Assembly (NCBI GenBank): GCA_965214615.1
Contig: OZ243952.1
Span: 2,356,001 to 2,420,000 of the forward strand
Origin: CBDAUN01 sp965214615
Lineage (GTDB): Bacteria > Pseudomonadota > Gammaproteobacteria > Arenicellales > JAJDZL01
DNA: 64,000 nt
Reading direction: 5' to 3'
Shown here: one piece after another, positions 8,336 to 17,067 of the stretch
Numbering within the stretch: the stretch's first letter is position 1
How the letters are laid out: the number at the start of each line of letters is the position of its first letter
Translations under genes and position numbers: made by a program
The notes under the pieces: model-generated
Told to the model about the DNA's origin: nothing
Database searches by the model: none
What the model saw: only the letters and a program-made list of their open reading frames with translations

Positions 8336-10551
8336 ATACCTGCGCCTGTGGTTCCAATTTCAAAAGAGCCTGCCTTGTCGTTTTTGCCGGCGGTGCTGTG
8401 GGAGCTTAGGCGAATTATAATTTCAGCGCCGCCGTGCTCGGAATTGCGCGCTTCGACCGTGCCGCCGTGCTCGGTGACAATCCGTTGCACGATCGCCAGC
8501 CCCAGCCCGGTGCCTTTCTCCTTGGTGGTCGCATACGGCTCGAACACCTTGTTCAGAATGGACGGGTCGAATCCGGGGCCGTTATCGTTGAACCTGATTT
8601 CGACAAAATCAGCCGGAGCACGCCTTGTGCGTATCCCGATTCTGGCATCCGATACGTCGCGCATTGCGTGGCTGGAGTTAATGATCAGGTTGTTCAGCAC
8701 TTGAACCATGCGATCCGGGTCTGCATGAATCCGGCCCACATCCTCGCCCAGGTCGACATCGATGACCGTGTCCTTGTCACCTGAATTATGCAATTCCGCA
8801 ATGTCGCGCACCACATCGTTCAGCTGAATCAGCGTCGGATTGAGCTGGGTGATCTTCGCATAGTCGCGAAATTCATCAACAATAGTCCGCATCGAGTGCA
8901 GCTGCCTGAATATCGCACTGAAAGCACGCTCGACCGAAGGCCGCGTCTCCTGCGGCAGGGCATCCAGCGTTTTCATGTGGATCCGCTCCACTGAAAGCTG
9001 AATCGGCGTCAGCGGATTGCATACCTCATGGGCGAACCGCTGCGACACCTCGCCCCAGGCCGACACTCTTTGCGCCTTGACCAGCAGGCTGATGTCTTCG
9101 ATCACCAGCACAAATCTGCCGAAACCTTCGTCAGCTTCCGGCAGCCGGGTCACCGAACAGGTCCACGACAAGCGTCCCACATTAGAGTGGATTGACAGCG
9201 TACTGTTCCATTCCATTTTTCCGGCCGCCGCGCCATCGGTAATGAATGTGCAAAGCGGCATCAGCATCGGAACCGCCTCGGTCAGTTCATCCAGAGTCTT
9301 GCCCTCGATTTCGACCCTGCGCAGTTTCAAGATTTCCTCGGCCGCCAGATTCACGTCAATAACGCGATTGTGCGCATCAATGAGAACCACCCCGGTCGAC
9401 AGGTGCCGCAACACAGTCTCAAGGTAGGTGCGCTGCTCCTCCGCCCTCGCCTGGCTCTTTTGCACCCGGTCATGGGCCGACTTGATCTCGTTTGTCATGT
9501 CGTTAAAGGAGTTGACCAGCACTCCGATATCGTCAGACGACTCCACAACCAGCTGCTTTTCGTAGTTGCCTCCGGCTACTGCCCGGGTACCTTCGGACAG
9601 CGTCTTGATCGGACGCACCAGGCGCTGGGAAAACACGATCGCAATCCAGATCGACAGCATCAGGAGAAACATTGCGACGAACGTCAGCGCCAGCACCAGA
9701 TTGAATCTCAGCGAATCGACAAGATACAGAAAACCCGAATACTCCTGCCGGGCGGACTCGATGCTTTCGCCCAGCTCGCGGTAGCTGGCCGGCAGCGTGG
9801 TCAATGCCTGCAGATAGAAATGCTCTACGGTACCTTGGATGGGAAACTTCATCAGCAGCCGCCACTGCAGCGCACCGTCGTCGGAAACCACAGGCCGCCA
9901 CACCGGCTCGCCGATAGCGACCTGGCTGAGCATCGTCTCGTCGATGCGCGGAACCCGCAGCGTATCGAGCTGTATGTCGCTAGCGACTATGGCGCTTGCC
10001 GGACTCTCGTACTCGCGAAAATACACGATCTCGGTCAAGTCGCGGGCCTCGCGGACAGCATTGATCAGCCGGGCGATTGAATCCGGGTCCGCCAACACCG
10101 CGAGTTCGGACCCCAATTCGTCCAGCGCATAGACGCTGCTGTCCTTCCAGGCATCAACCGATACCGTGCCGAGCTGTACAGCGTCCTGCAACGCCTTGTC
10201 GATTCGGATGTTGATTGAGCCGTCTACGCTTCTGTTCAGTGCGAAATAGGAGAAAAAATAAAACAGGATGATCGATACAAGCATCAGCAGCGCATAGCCG
10301 CGGATCATTCGAATGGTCAGCCCCGTGCCGGGCTCTTTCAGACGCAAGCGCCTGTAGAGGCGGTATCCGTAGACGATCAGCAATCCCGCCAGCACGATGA
10401 CGCCGGATACGTTCACCAGAAACAGCATCGGCAAATGCGGCTCGAGCGCCGGATTCTGCAATGTCGCCGCCACCAGCCCGAATATCGCCGCGCTCAGCGT
10501 CGCCACCAGAAAAACGGAGGCTATCGAATACTTGTCCCGAATAATTTTCAT
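8332..10551 (-). CDS. ntrY: NtrY-type sensor histidine kinase
   Basis: This 739-residue membrane kinase starts with about three hydrophobic segments (residues 12-30, 40-60, 88-107), then a periplasmic region of about 180 residues, another transmembrane segment near residue 300, and a HAMP linker (RLVRPIKTLSEGTRAVAGG). A PAS domain (VVLIDAHNRVIDVN) follows, then the dimerisation/phosphoacceptor box RFAHEVCNPLTPIQLS, and the ATPase domain with N box NNLIINSSHAM, G1 NDNGPGF and G2 GTGLGLAIV. It should autophosphorylate and pass phosphate to the NtrX encoded immediately downstream. NtrYX systems respond to nitrogen or redox state in other bacteria; the signal here is unknown. It overlaps both neighbours by 4 bp. 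Confidence 0.93.
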   Translation of the reverse strand: MKIIRDKYSIASVFLVATLSAAIFGLVAATLQNPALEPHLPMLFLVNVSGVIVLAGLLIVYGYRLYRRLRLKEPGTGLTIRMIRGYALLMLVSIILFYFFSYFALNRSVDGSINIRIDKALQDAVQLGTVSVDAWKDSSVYALDELGSELAVLADPDSIARLINAVREARDLTEIVYFREYESPASAIVASDIQLDTLRVPRIDETMLSQVAIGEPVWRPVVSDDGALQWRLLMKFPIQGTVEHFYLQALTTLPASYRELGESIESARQEYSGFLYLVDSLRFNLVLALTFVAMFLLMLSIWIAIVFSQRLVRPIKTLSEGTRAVAGGNYEKQLVVESSDDIGVLVNSFNDMTNEIKSAHDRVQKSQARAEEQRTYLETVLRHLSTGVVLIDAHNRVIDVNLAAEEILKLRRVEIEGKTLDELTEAVPMLMPLCTFITDGAAAGKMEWNSTLSIHSNVGRLSWTCSVTRLPEADEGFGRFVLVIEDISLLVKAQRVSAWGEVSQRFAHEVCNPLTPIQLSVERIHMKTLDALPQETRPSVERAFSAIFRQLHSMRTIVDEFRDYAKITQLNPTLIQLNDVVRDIAELHNSGDKDTVIDVDLGEDVGRIHADPDRMVQVLNNLIINSSHAMRDVSDARIGIRTRRAPADFVEIRFNDNGPGFDPSILNKVFEPYATTKEKGTGLGLAIVQRIVTEHGGTVEARNSEHGGAEIIIRLSSHSTAGKNDKAGSFEIGTTGAGI

Positions 10552-11096
10552 TTGACCTTAAAATCGACCCACCCGCTCAGAAGCCGCCAATCGGCATCGA
10601 AAAACGATCTCATGCGCAAGGCGCCGGGCAATTTCGCGCGATCCAGCGCAACCCGGATCGAGGCACGCATGCCGTCGACCGCTTCGGTCGCGATGCCGTC
10701 CAGATCCACCCTGTAAAGCCGGGTGCCCCCGAGTGCTGCAACTGCGTCGCGGTAGCGGCCGTAGGCGCCTGAAATCGTCCTGTCGTACGACTCGACCACA
10801 TAGGTTACCGGAAATGTGCGATAGCGTATCTGCTCGGCGAACAGGCGATCGGCGATGCGCTTGTCCCACATCGCATCGCGCTGGCGGTAGACCCTGATCT
10901 GAGTCGTAATCGTCATGGGAATTCCCGATTCAAGCGCCTCGATGACCTGATCGGTAAATTCGAAACTGACATTTGCAGTAATCAGCAGTGCGCCATTGCG
11001 AAACTCCGACGCCACATCGTTTACTGCAAACGCAATCGCCGGCCCTGGAATCACCGTCAGCGTCATCAGACATAGTCCGCATGCCGCCTTTGCCAT
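10548..11096 (-). CDS. DUF4390 exported protein
   Basis: I use the ATG giving MAKAACGLCLMTL (182 residues) because it opens a clear signal peptide with a hydrophobic core and cleavage after about A-I-A; an upstream TTG overlapping the rsmB stop would add only seven residues before it. Mature features are LLITANVSFEFTDQVIEALESGIPMT and WDKRIADRLFAEQIRYR, the conserved blocks of the DUF4390 family, ending in a short WRLLSGWVDF segment. The family is almost always encoded between rsmB and ntrY, as here. Its function is not established; location in the periplasm follows from the signal sequence. Its stop overlaps the ntrY start (ATGA). Confidence 0.82.
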   Translation of the reverse strand: MAKAACGLCLMTLTVIPGPAIAFAVNDVASEFRNGALLITANVSFEFTDQVIEALESGIPMTITTQIRVYRQRDAMWDKRIADRLFAEQIRYRTFPVTYVVESYDRTISGAYGRYRDAVAALGGTRLYRVDLDGIATEAVDGMRASIRVALDRAKLPGALRMRSFFDADWRLLSGWVDFKVK

Positions 11097-11113
11097 CACT
11101 GCAGCGCCCCGGT

Positions 11114-12445
11114 TCAATGCCGATCCTGCGCATCGGCGCGTGCGAGTCTGGCATAGAAAAAGCCATCGCTGTCATGCCTTCCGGGAATGCGCTGCCTGCC
11201 GTCGCCCGCGGCTTCGCCGACTGACTCGGGCAGGGGTTCGGCAATGCAGTCGCCTGCATTGCTGCGGCGAAACCGCTCGATGACTTGCTGATTCTCCAGC
11301 GGGGATATTGAACACGTCGCGTACACAAGCTTTCCTCCCGGCTTGAGCGTCGGCCACAGCGCCTCGAGGATCGCGCTTTGGCGGTTAGCCATGGCTTCGA
11401 GATCGCCGGCTCGCCGGTGATGCTTGATATCGGGATGACGCCGGATCACGCCGAGCCCGGAACACGGCGCATCAATCAGTATGCGGTCAAATCCGACACC
11501 GTCCCACCAGGCATGCGGCTGAGCCGCATCCGCGCACACAAGCGTCGCGCTGTGTCCCGTTCTGCCTAGATTTTCTTCAATTTGCACGCATCGACTTTCA
11601 TCGGAGTCCACGGCAACCACCTCCCTTACCTGCGGGTGCTGCTCGAGAACCTGCACGGTTTTCCCGCCTGGCGCAGCGCAGGCATCAAGCACCCTGTGCC
11701 CCTCGCCTACTTCGAGAAGCGGCACGGCGAGCTGCGATGCGGAATCCTGCACAGACGACCATCCGTCGGCGAACATCGGCAAATTTCCGATGTCCTCGCG
11801 CCGGCTCAGCCGCACGCCCCACGGCGAAACCGGGTCCCGGCACGCCTCGATCCCGGAATCGGCAAGCATTCGCAAGTACTCGTCCGTGCTGCACACGTTG
11901 CGGTTCACCCGCAAAACAGTCTGCGCCTTGGCGTTATTTGCCTCAAGAATCGCTTTCCAGTCATTTGGCCACTCTGTACGGATTAGTTCAATCATCCACT
12001 GCGGATGCGAGTAGAGTGCCGCGTCCGACAGAGCATCTGATGAATATTCTAACCGATTCGCTGCAAATCGGCGCAGCGAGGCGTTCACCACGCCGGCGGC
12101 CCAGCGCCTGTGGATCAGCGCTGCAGCTTCTACCGTCGATGAAACGCCTGCGTAGTCGGGCACGCGCATGAATTCGATTTGATACAGCCCGGTCAGCAGC
12201 AGGCAGTGCAAATCTCGATCCTTGCCCTTAAACGGCTTGCGCAGCAGCCGGCGCGAGTATTCGTCCAAACGCCAATACCAGCGCAGAACGCCATTGATCA
12301 GTTCTGCAGCAAAGCTGCGGTCTCTTGCAGGCAGCCGGACCAGACCCTCGTCAAGCGCCCTGTCCAGTGCGACACCGCGAAAGACAATTGCGGATATGGC
12401 TCGCGCTGCGATCGCGCGCGACTGAGCTGCCGTATCACCTGTCAC
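11114..12445 (-). CDS. rsmB: 16S rRNA (cytosine-967 C5)-methyltransferase RsmB
   Basis: The 443-residue enzyme has an N-terminal NusB-like domain (residues 1-150) and a C-terminal SAM-dependent Nol1/Nop2/Sun methyltransferase domain. The SAM-binding segment is LDACAAPGGKT near residue 255. The two catalytic cysteines are in DAPCSGLGVIRRHPD and VYATCSISPLENQ. It methylates C967 of 16S rRNA in the cytosol. The start codon is GTG, 17 bp after the fmt stop. The following DUF4390 gene is coupled by overlap or by a very short gap, depending on its start. The fmt-rsmB pairing is conserved across proteobacteria. Confidence 0.95.
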   Translation of the reverse strand: MTGDTAAQSRAIAARAISAIVFRGVALDRALDEGLVRLPARDRSFAAELINGVLRWYWRLDEYSRRLLRKPFKGKDRDLHCLLLTGLYQIEFMRVPDYAGVSSTVEAAALIHRRWAAGVVNASLRRFAANRLEYSSDALSDAALYSHPQWMIELIRTEWPNDWKAILEANNAKAQTVLRVNRNVCSTDEYLRMLADSGIEACRDPVSPWGVRLSRREDIGNLPMFADGWSSVQDSASQLAVPLLEVGEGHRVLDACAAPGGKTVQVLEQHPQVREVVAVDSDESRCVQIEENLGRTGHSATLVCADAAQPHAWWDGVGFDRILIDAPCSGLGVIRRHPDIKHHRRAGDLEAMANRQSAILEALWPTLKPGGKLVYATCSISPLENQQVIERFRRSNAGDCIAEPLPESVGEAAGDGRQRIPGRHDSDGFFYARLARADAQDRH

Positions 12446-12462
12446 AGGAAAAACCGCGCGGC

Positions 12463-13431
12463 CTACGAAGCCTGCGGCTGCGACATCATTCGCATTCCGG
12501 GCGATATCGGACTGCCGGCAAGATAGCTTGCAGCGGGCATGCTCTTTTTTCCTTCACGCTGAATCCGCAATATGCTGATGCACCCTTGGCCGGCGGCAAC
12601 GACGATCCCTTCAGGGTCCGCCTTGACAACGGTCCCCGGCTCGGCGGCGCACACAGTTTCCGGGCCGAGCCTGGCGCTATCGATGAAAATCAGCGCCGGT
12701 CCGAGCCAGGTTCTCGCCCGCGGCCACGGGACGAAGGCCCGAATCTTGCGCTCTATCTGACGGGCGCTCTGACTCCAGTCGATAAATGCTTCGGATGCGA
12801 CGAGCTTTCTAGCATAGCTTGCACCGGCCTGAGTCTGAGAAACAGGCGCCGCGGTGCCGCCGATGATCGAGGGCAGTTGACGCATCAATTCCTGAGCGCC
12901 CCGCACTGCAAGGCGATGCTGCAGCGACTGCGCGGTATCGTCATCGCGAATCGGTTCCTGGGCCCGGGAATACACCGCGCCTTCGTCAAGCCCCCTGCTC
13001 ATCTGCATAATCGAGACGCCGGTTACCGGATCACCGGCTTCGATGGCGCGCGCTACCGGCGCTGCGCCGCGCCAGCGCGGCAGCAACGACGCATGAATGT
13101 TGACGCACCCCAGATCAGGCACTTCAAGCAAATTCGGCGGCAGCACGATTCCGTATGCCGCAACGACGATCAGCCGGGGCCTTAGCCGGGCAACGGCATC
13201 GACAGCCTCAGGCAAGAGCCTTTCGAATTGCAGGACTTCAAGGCCGAGTTCGCGGGCGCATGACTTCACCGGCGACTCGGCAGTCCTTCGTCCCCGGCCG
13301 CGGCGGCGGTCCGGCTGAGTCAGAACAGCGACAAGATCAATGCTGCCGCATTCGTCGAGCGCCCGAAGGCCCGGCAGGGCGAATTCCGGCGTACCGGCAA
13401 ACACCGTTCGAGTGTGCGTGGCTGCTGTCAT
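12463..13431 (-). CDS. fmt: Methionyl-tRNA formyltransferase
   Basis: The 322-residue protein carries the formyltransferase core with FAGTPEFALPGLRAL at the N-terminus, the HASLLPRWRGAAPVARAI motif near residue 110 (His of the Asn-His-Asp catalytic set) and the G-V-S-I-M-Q-M block, followed by the C-terminal OB-fold tRNA-binding domain from about residue 210. It formylates initiator Met-tRNA using 10-formyl-tetrahydrofolate. The C-terminal tail (LAGSPISPGMRMMSQPQAS) is ordinary. It follows def by about 32 bp on the same strand, the usual operon, so the formyl group is added by one product and removed by the other. Confidence 0.96.
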   Translation of the reverse strand: MTAATHTRTVFAGTPEFALPGLRALDECGSIDLVAVLTQPDRRRGRGRRTAESPVKSCARELGLEVLQFERLLPEAVDAVARLRPRLIVVAAYGIVLPPNLLEVPDLGCVNIHASLLPRWRGAAPVARAIEAGDPVTGVSIMQMSRGLDEGAVYSRAQEPIRDDDTAQSLQHRLAVRGAQELMRQLPSIIGGTAAPVSQTQAGASYARKLVASEAFIDWSQSARQIERKIRAFVPWPRARTWLGPALIFIDSARLGPETVCAAEPGTVVKADPEGIVVAAGQGCISILRIQREGKKSMPAASYLAGSPISPGMRMMSQPQAS

Positions 13432-13463
13432 TTGCGGGACACTGGGAGTCCCCGGCGCAGCCG

Positions 13464-14003
13464 CTACACGGCGGCAGTGGCGGCCGATCGGGCTTTGGCA
13501 CGCTTGCGGGTTCGCGCCCGCTTTTCGAACTGGCGCTTGACCCGGTGCTGCTTCAGCCGCGACAGATAGTCCGCAAACAGCTTGCCGTTAAGGTGGTCGA
13601 GTTCATGCTGGACGCAGGCTGCAAACAGCCCGTGCACCTCCTTTTCATATTCTTCGCCGTCAAGGCCGAGCGCTTTGAAGCGCACCCATTCGCTGCGACT
13701 GACCTCGTCAAAATAGCCGGGGAACGAAAGACAGCCTTCTTCGACGATCTGCTGTCCGCCGCGATCAACAATTTGCGGATTGATCAGCACATTCAAGTCA
13801 TCGCGATTCTCGGAAAGATCAATGACCACGATATTTTTGGGGATTCCGACCTGAATCGATGCCAATCCGATTCCGGGCGCGGCATACATGGTCTGCGCCA
13901 TATCGTCCACGCAGCGGCGAATTTGATCATCGACCTCAATCACAGGTTCGGCAATCTTCCTCAGGCGAGGGTCCGGGTAAATCAATATGTCTAGAATCGC
14001 CAT
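13464..14003 (-). CDS. def: Peptide deformylase
   Basis: Starting at the ATG that gives MAILDILIYPDPRL (179 residues), as in other deformylases; a longer frame upstream lacks similarity. The three diagnostic motifs are present: GIGLASIQVGI (Gln in motif 1), EEGCLSFPG (metal-binding Cys) and QHELDHLNG (HExxH metal site). The enzyme removes formyl from nascent proteins at the ribosome exit. Motif 1 has Ser-Ile where Ala-x is more usual, a mild change. A basic tail of about 20 residues rich in Lys and Arg (KQHRVKRQFEKRARTRKRAK) extends the C-terminus and may strengthen ribosome binding. It heads the minus-strand operon. Confidence 0.96.
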   Translation of the reverse strand: MAILDILIYPDPRLRKIAEPVIEVDDQIRRCVDDMAQTMYAAPGIGLASIQVGIPKNIVVIDLSENRDDLNVLINPQIVDRGGQQIVEEGCLSFPGYFDEVSRSEWVRFKALGLDGEEYEKEVHGLFAACVQHELDHLNGKLFADYLSRLKQHRVKRQFEKRARTRKRAKARSAATAAV

Positions 14004-14156
14004 TTCGGGTTGTTTCCGTAAAAAATTAAAAATATCGCTTGCACTGCGAACTGCGACAACATATTTTAATAGCATTGCGGGCAATGTTGCAAAGTTGCAC
14101 TGCCAGCAGGGCAAATGGCTTAAAACTGTCTTGTGTCATGCCGCCTGCGCCGGTCA

Positions 14157-14165
14157 TGCTATATT
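14157..14165 (+). promoter_or_regulatory. Candidate extended -10 promoter for topA
   Basis: TGCTATATT fits an extended -10 element (TG-n-TATAAT-like), about 95 bp before the topA ATG. No convincing -35 is spaced correctly, which is tolerated with an extended -10. Between it and the gene is a small perfect hairpin (GCCGC-CTAA-GCGGC, 14194-14207). The 255-bp intergenic stretch separates divergent def and topA; nothing else in it looks like a gene. Confidence 0.4.
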
Positions 14166-14258
14166 GTGCCGCGTCAATGGGGCCGATGGCAGAGCCGCCT
14201 AAGCGGCGCCACGCCCGCCTGAATGACTCATGATTAACGTTTGGATTGAATTTCTGCA

Positions 14259-16808
14259 ATGCATAATCTCCTAGTTGTCGAATCGCCTGCAAAATCCAAG
14301 ACGGTGGCGCGCTATCTGAAAGGCGCGTCGTCGGACACCTACACCATTTTAGCCACCGGCGGCCACATCTACGATGTTGAGAGCAAGCCGGACCAGGTGG
14401 ACATAGAAAACGGATTCCGAATGAACTACCGTGTCATTCCGAATAAGAAAAAGTTCATCGACGCCATTGCAAAGGCGATGAAGCAAAGCGATTCGCTCTA
14501 TCTTGCGACCGACCCTGACCGCGAAGGCGAAGCAATTTCCCAGCATGTCTATCAGGAACTGACAAAGCGCAAGGCGCTGCAAGGAAAGCCCGTGCACCGG
14601 GTTGTGTTCTACGAAGTGACCAAGGGTGCAGTACAGGACGCGTTGAACAGTCCTCGGGAGATTTCCGCCGATCTGGTCGCCGCGCAGCATGCGCGCGCAG
14701 CGCTCGACTATCTGGTCGGTTTCAATCTTTCGCCCGTGCTTTGGCGTAAAATCAGTCAGAAAAGCCGCAGCGCCGGGCGGGTGCAAAGTCCGGCGCTGCG
14801 CATGATTGTCGAACGGCAGCGCGAAATTGACGCCTTTCGTCCTCAGGAATACTGGTCAGTTGAAGCGGATCTGTTCGAAAAGTCTCAATTTCAAGCCAAG
14901 CTCACACATTTCGACGGCTCAAGGCTCAAGGAAAAGGAAATTGGGCAGGGCGCGACAGCAAATGACATCGTCATTCGCATCGAGCAGGCGATGGACAAGG
15001 CCAATGCCACGCAGCGCGAACTCAAAGTTGAGAAAGTCGAGCGAAAAACCGCGCGACGCTCCCCGCCGCCGCCCTTTACCACATCGACACTGGTCCAGGC
15101 TGCGTCGAGCCGGCTTCGCATGTCGGCCCGCGATGTCATGAGTGCCGCCCAGCAGCTGTATGAAGGCGTTTCGATCGATGGCCAGCACACCGGACTGGTG
15201 ACCTACATCCGCACCGATTCGGTCACCGTGGCGGCTTCCGCGCTGGCCCGGATTCGCGACTATGTCGGCAAGACATACGGCGGCGACAGGATGCCGGCCC
15301 AGCCTCGGCAATACCGCACCAAGTCGCGCAATGCGCAAGAGGCGCATGAAGCGATCAGGCCGACGGATGTATTTGCGACTCCGCAAAAAATCAGGTCCCA
15401 GCTGACCGACCAGCAATTCCGGCTGTATGACATGATCTGGAAACGCACGGTCGCCGGACAGATGATCGATGCGACCTACGATCAGGTATCAGTCCGGCTC
15501 GGAGTCGAATCGCATTTGTTTTCAGCGACCGGTTCGACCCTGAAGGATCCCGGATATCTGACTGTCTACGGCGAATCATCAAGTCCTGGCGGCAATCGAG
15601 ACGACGGCGGCGAGCAAAGTGCGACCGGCGCCAAGGACCGTGCGCTGCCGCCGCTCGAACAGGGACAGATGGTCAAAGTTGAAAAGGTTCGCGCCGAGCA
15701 GCACTTCACAAAGCCGCCGCCGCGATTCAATCAGGGCTCGCTGGTGCGCGAACTCGAGAACGCCGGAATCGGCCGACCGTCGACCTATGCATCTATCATC
15801 GCCAAATTGCAGGAACGCGGCTATGCGGAACTGAAGGACCGGAATTTTCATGCCACGCATCTGGGCTGCGTCGTCAATGACTATCTGGTTGAGCACTTCA
15901 GCCAGTACGTCGATTACAACTTCACAGCGAATCTGGAGGAAAGGCTCGACGATGTCGCCCAAGGCGACAAAAAGGGCGACGACGTGCTCAGCGAATTCTG
16001 GGGCGACTTCGATCCCGTTGTTGAAGAAGCGCTCAGCAGCGGTCCGAAATACGCGCGCAAGATCGGCATCGACGAAAACACAGGGCGCGATGTGCAAATC
16101 AAGTACGGAAAGTTCGGCGCGTATATTCAGATCGGCACCCGCGAAGACGAGCAAACGCCCGAATTCCGGAATCTTCCGCCGCAATTCGATCCTGGTGTTG
16201 CAACCTTTGAAGATGTGGCGCATGTCATAAACGCCAAGCCTGTCTCAAAAGAGCTGGAAGGCATGCCGGAAGGCATGACTGTGATCGCAAAAACAGGTCC
16301 GCACGGACCCTATCTGGCGGTATCGAAGGAAGACGGCACCAAGTTCAATGTGGATTTGCAGGACCGGGATCCGGAATCGATTACGACACAGGATGCGCTG
16401 GAGCTGATCCAGAATCCCCAGAAAGGTCGAATGCGCAACGTGATCCTCGAGTTCGAAGGTCTCCGCGTGTTGAAAGGACGCTACGGACCCTATGTCACCG
16501 ACGGCAAGGTCAATGCGACGGTGCCTAAGAAAATCGATCCCGAATCCTTGACCGAGGAGGCGTGCCGGGAACTGATCGAGAAAAAGAAAGCCTTTGTGAC
16601 CAAGACCAGAAAGGTGCTGCGGGAGTTTGACGGCCTGCAAATTCTCGACGGACGCTACGGACCCTATGTCACCGACGGCAAGATTAACGCCTCGCTGCCG
16701 AAAGGCGCCGACCCTGAAAGGATCGACCCTGAAACGTGCAAGGAGCTTCTTGCCAGCAAGGCATCCGCACCGCAGAAGCGTCGACGCAGCACCGCAAAAA
16801 AACGATAG
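14259..16808 (+). CDS. topA: DNA topoisomerase I, type IA, with C-terminal repeats instead of zinc ribbons
   Basis: The 849-residue enzyme relaxes negative supercoils. The N-terminal Toprim domain has VVESPAKSKT at residue 7 and the metal-binding DPDREGEA at residues 85-92; active-site Tyr316 lies in GLVTYIRTDS. The C-terminus lacks the four-cysteine zinc ribbons of Escherichia coli TopA. It carries several TopA C-terminal repeats (consensus G-R-Y-G-P-Y-V), two near-identical copies at about 740-765 and 800-825, before a basic tail (QKRRRSTAKKR). This architecture is known from other bacteria. It starts at ATG and stands alone on the plus strand, divergent from def. Confidence 0.96.
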   Translation: MHNLLVVESPAKSKTVARYLKGASSDTYTILATGGHIYDVESKPDQVDIENGFRMNYRVIPNKKKFIDAIAKAMKQSDSLYLATDPDREGEAISQHVYQELTKRKALQGKPVHRVVFYEVTKGAVQDALNSPREISADLVAAQHARAALDYLVGFNLSPVLWRKISQKSRSAGRVQSPALRMIVERQREIDAFRPQEYWSVEADLFEKSQFQAKLTHFDGSRLKEKEIGQGATANDIVIRIEQAMDKANATQRELKVEKVERKTARRSPPPPFTTSTLVQAASSRLRMSARDVMSAAQQLYEGVSIDGQHTGLVTYIRTDSVTVAASALARIRDYVGKTYGGDRMPAQPRQYRTKSRNAQEAHEAIRPTDVFATPQKIRSQLTDQQFRLYDMIWKRTVAGQMIDATYDQVSVRLGVESHLFSATGSTLKDPGYLTVYGESSSPGGNRDDGGEQSATGAKDRALPPLEQGQMVKVEKVRAEQHFTKPPPRFNQGSLVRELENAGIGRPSTYASIIAKLQERGYAELKDRNFHATHLGCVVNDYLVEHFSQYVDYNFTANLEERLDDVAQGDKKGDDVLSEFWGDFDPVVEEALSSGPKYARKIGIDENTGRDVQIKYGKFGAYIQIGTREDEQTPEFRNLPPQFDPGVATFEDVAHVINAKPVSKELEGMPEGMTVIAKTGPHGPYLAVSKEDGTKFNVDLQDRDPESITTQDALELIQNPQKGRMRNVILEFEGLRVLKGRYGPYVTDGKVNATVPKKIDPESLTEEACRELIEKKKAFVTKTRKVLREFDGLQILDGRYGPYVTDGKINASLPKGADPERIDPETCKELLASKASAPQKRRRSTAKKR

Positions 16809-16949
16809 GTCCGATGCGTTGACGTTGCCGCCGGCCTCAAGGCAGCGCCGCATCGCGATCCGGATCAATGATCGCTGCCGCAACATTCGCAACCGGTCTT
16901 TGCAAGCCATCGAATCTGCGCCTTGCTGCGTGGGCAGGTCGCCCGGTTC

Positions 16950-16981
16950 GCCGGTTCCGGCGAGTCACTGCCGGAACCGGC
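16950..16981. repeat. Perfect 12-bp inverted repeat
   Basis: GCCGGTTCCGGC and its exact reverse complement GCCGGAACCGGC flank an 8-bp loop (GAGTCACT), between topA and the MFS gene. The stem is strong, but neither side is followed by a T-run, so it is not a standard intrinsic terminator. It could halt or protect the topA transcript, or be an extragenic palindrome present elsewhere in the genome. The rest of the 259-bp gap shows nothing coding. Confidence 0.75.
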
Positions 16982-17067
16982 AGCCGGACTGGCCGCTTCG
17001 AGCCGGGCCGGACGCCGGCTTCATATAGCATTGCGCAGTCTCACGCAGCGAACGAAAACCTGCGCCA

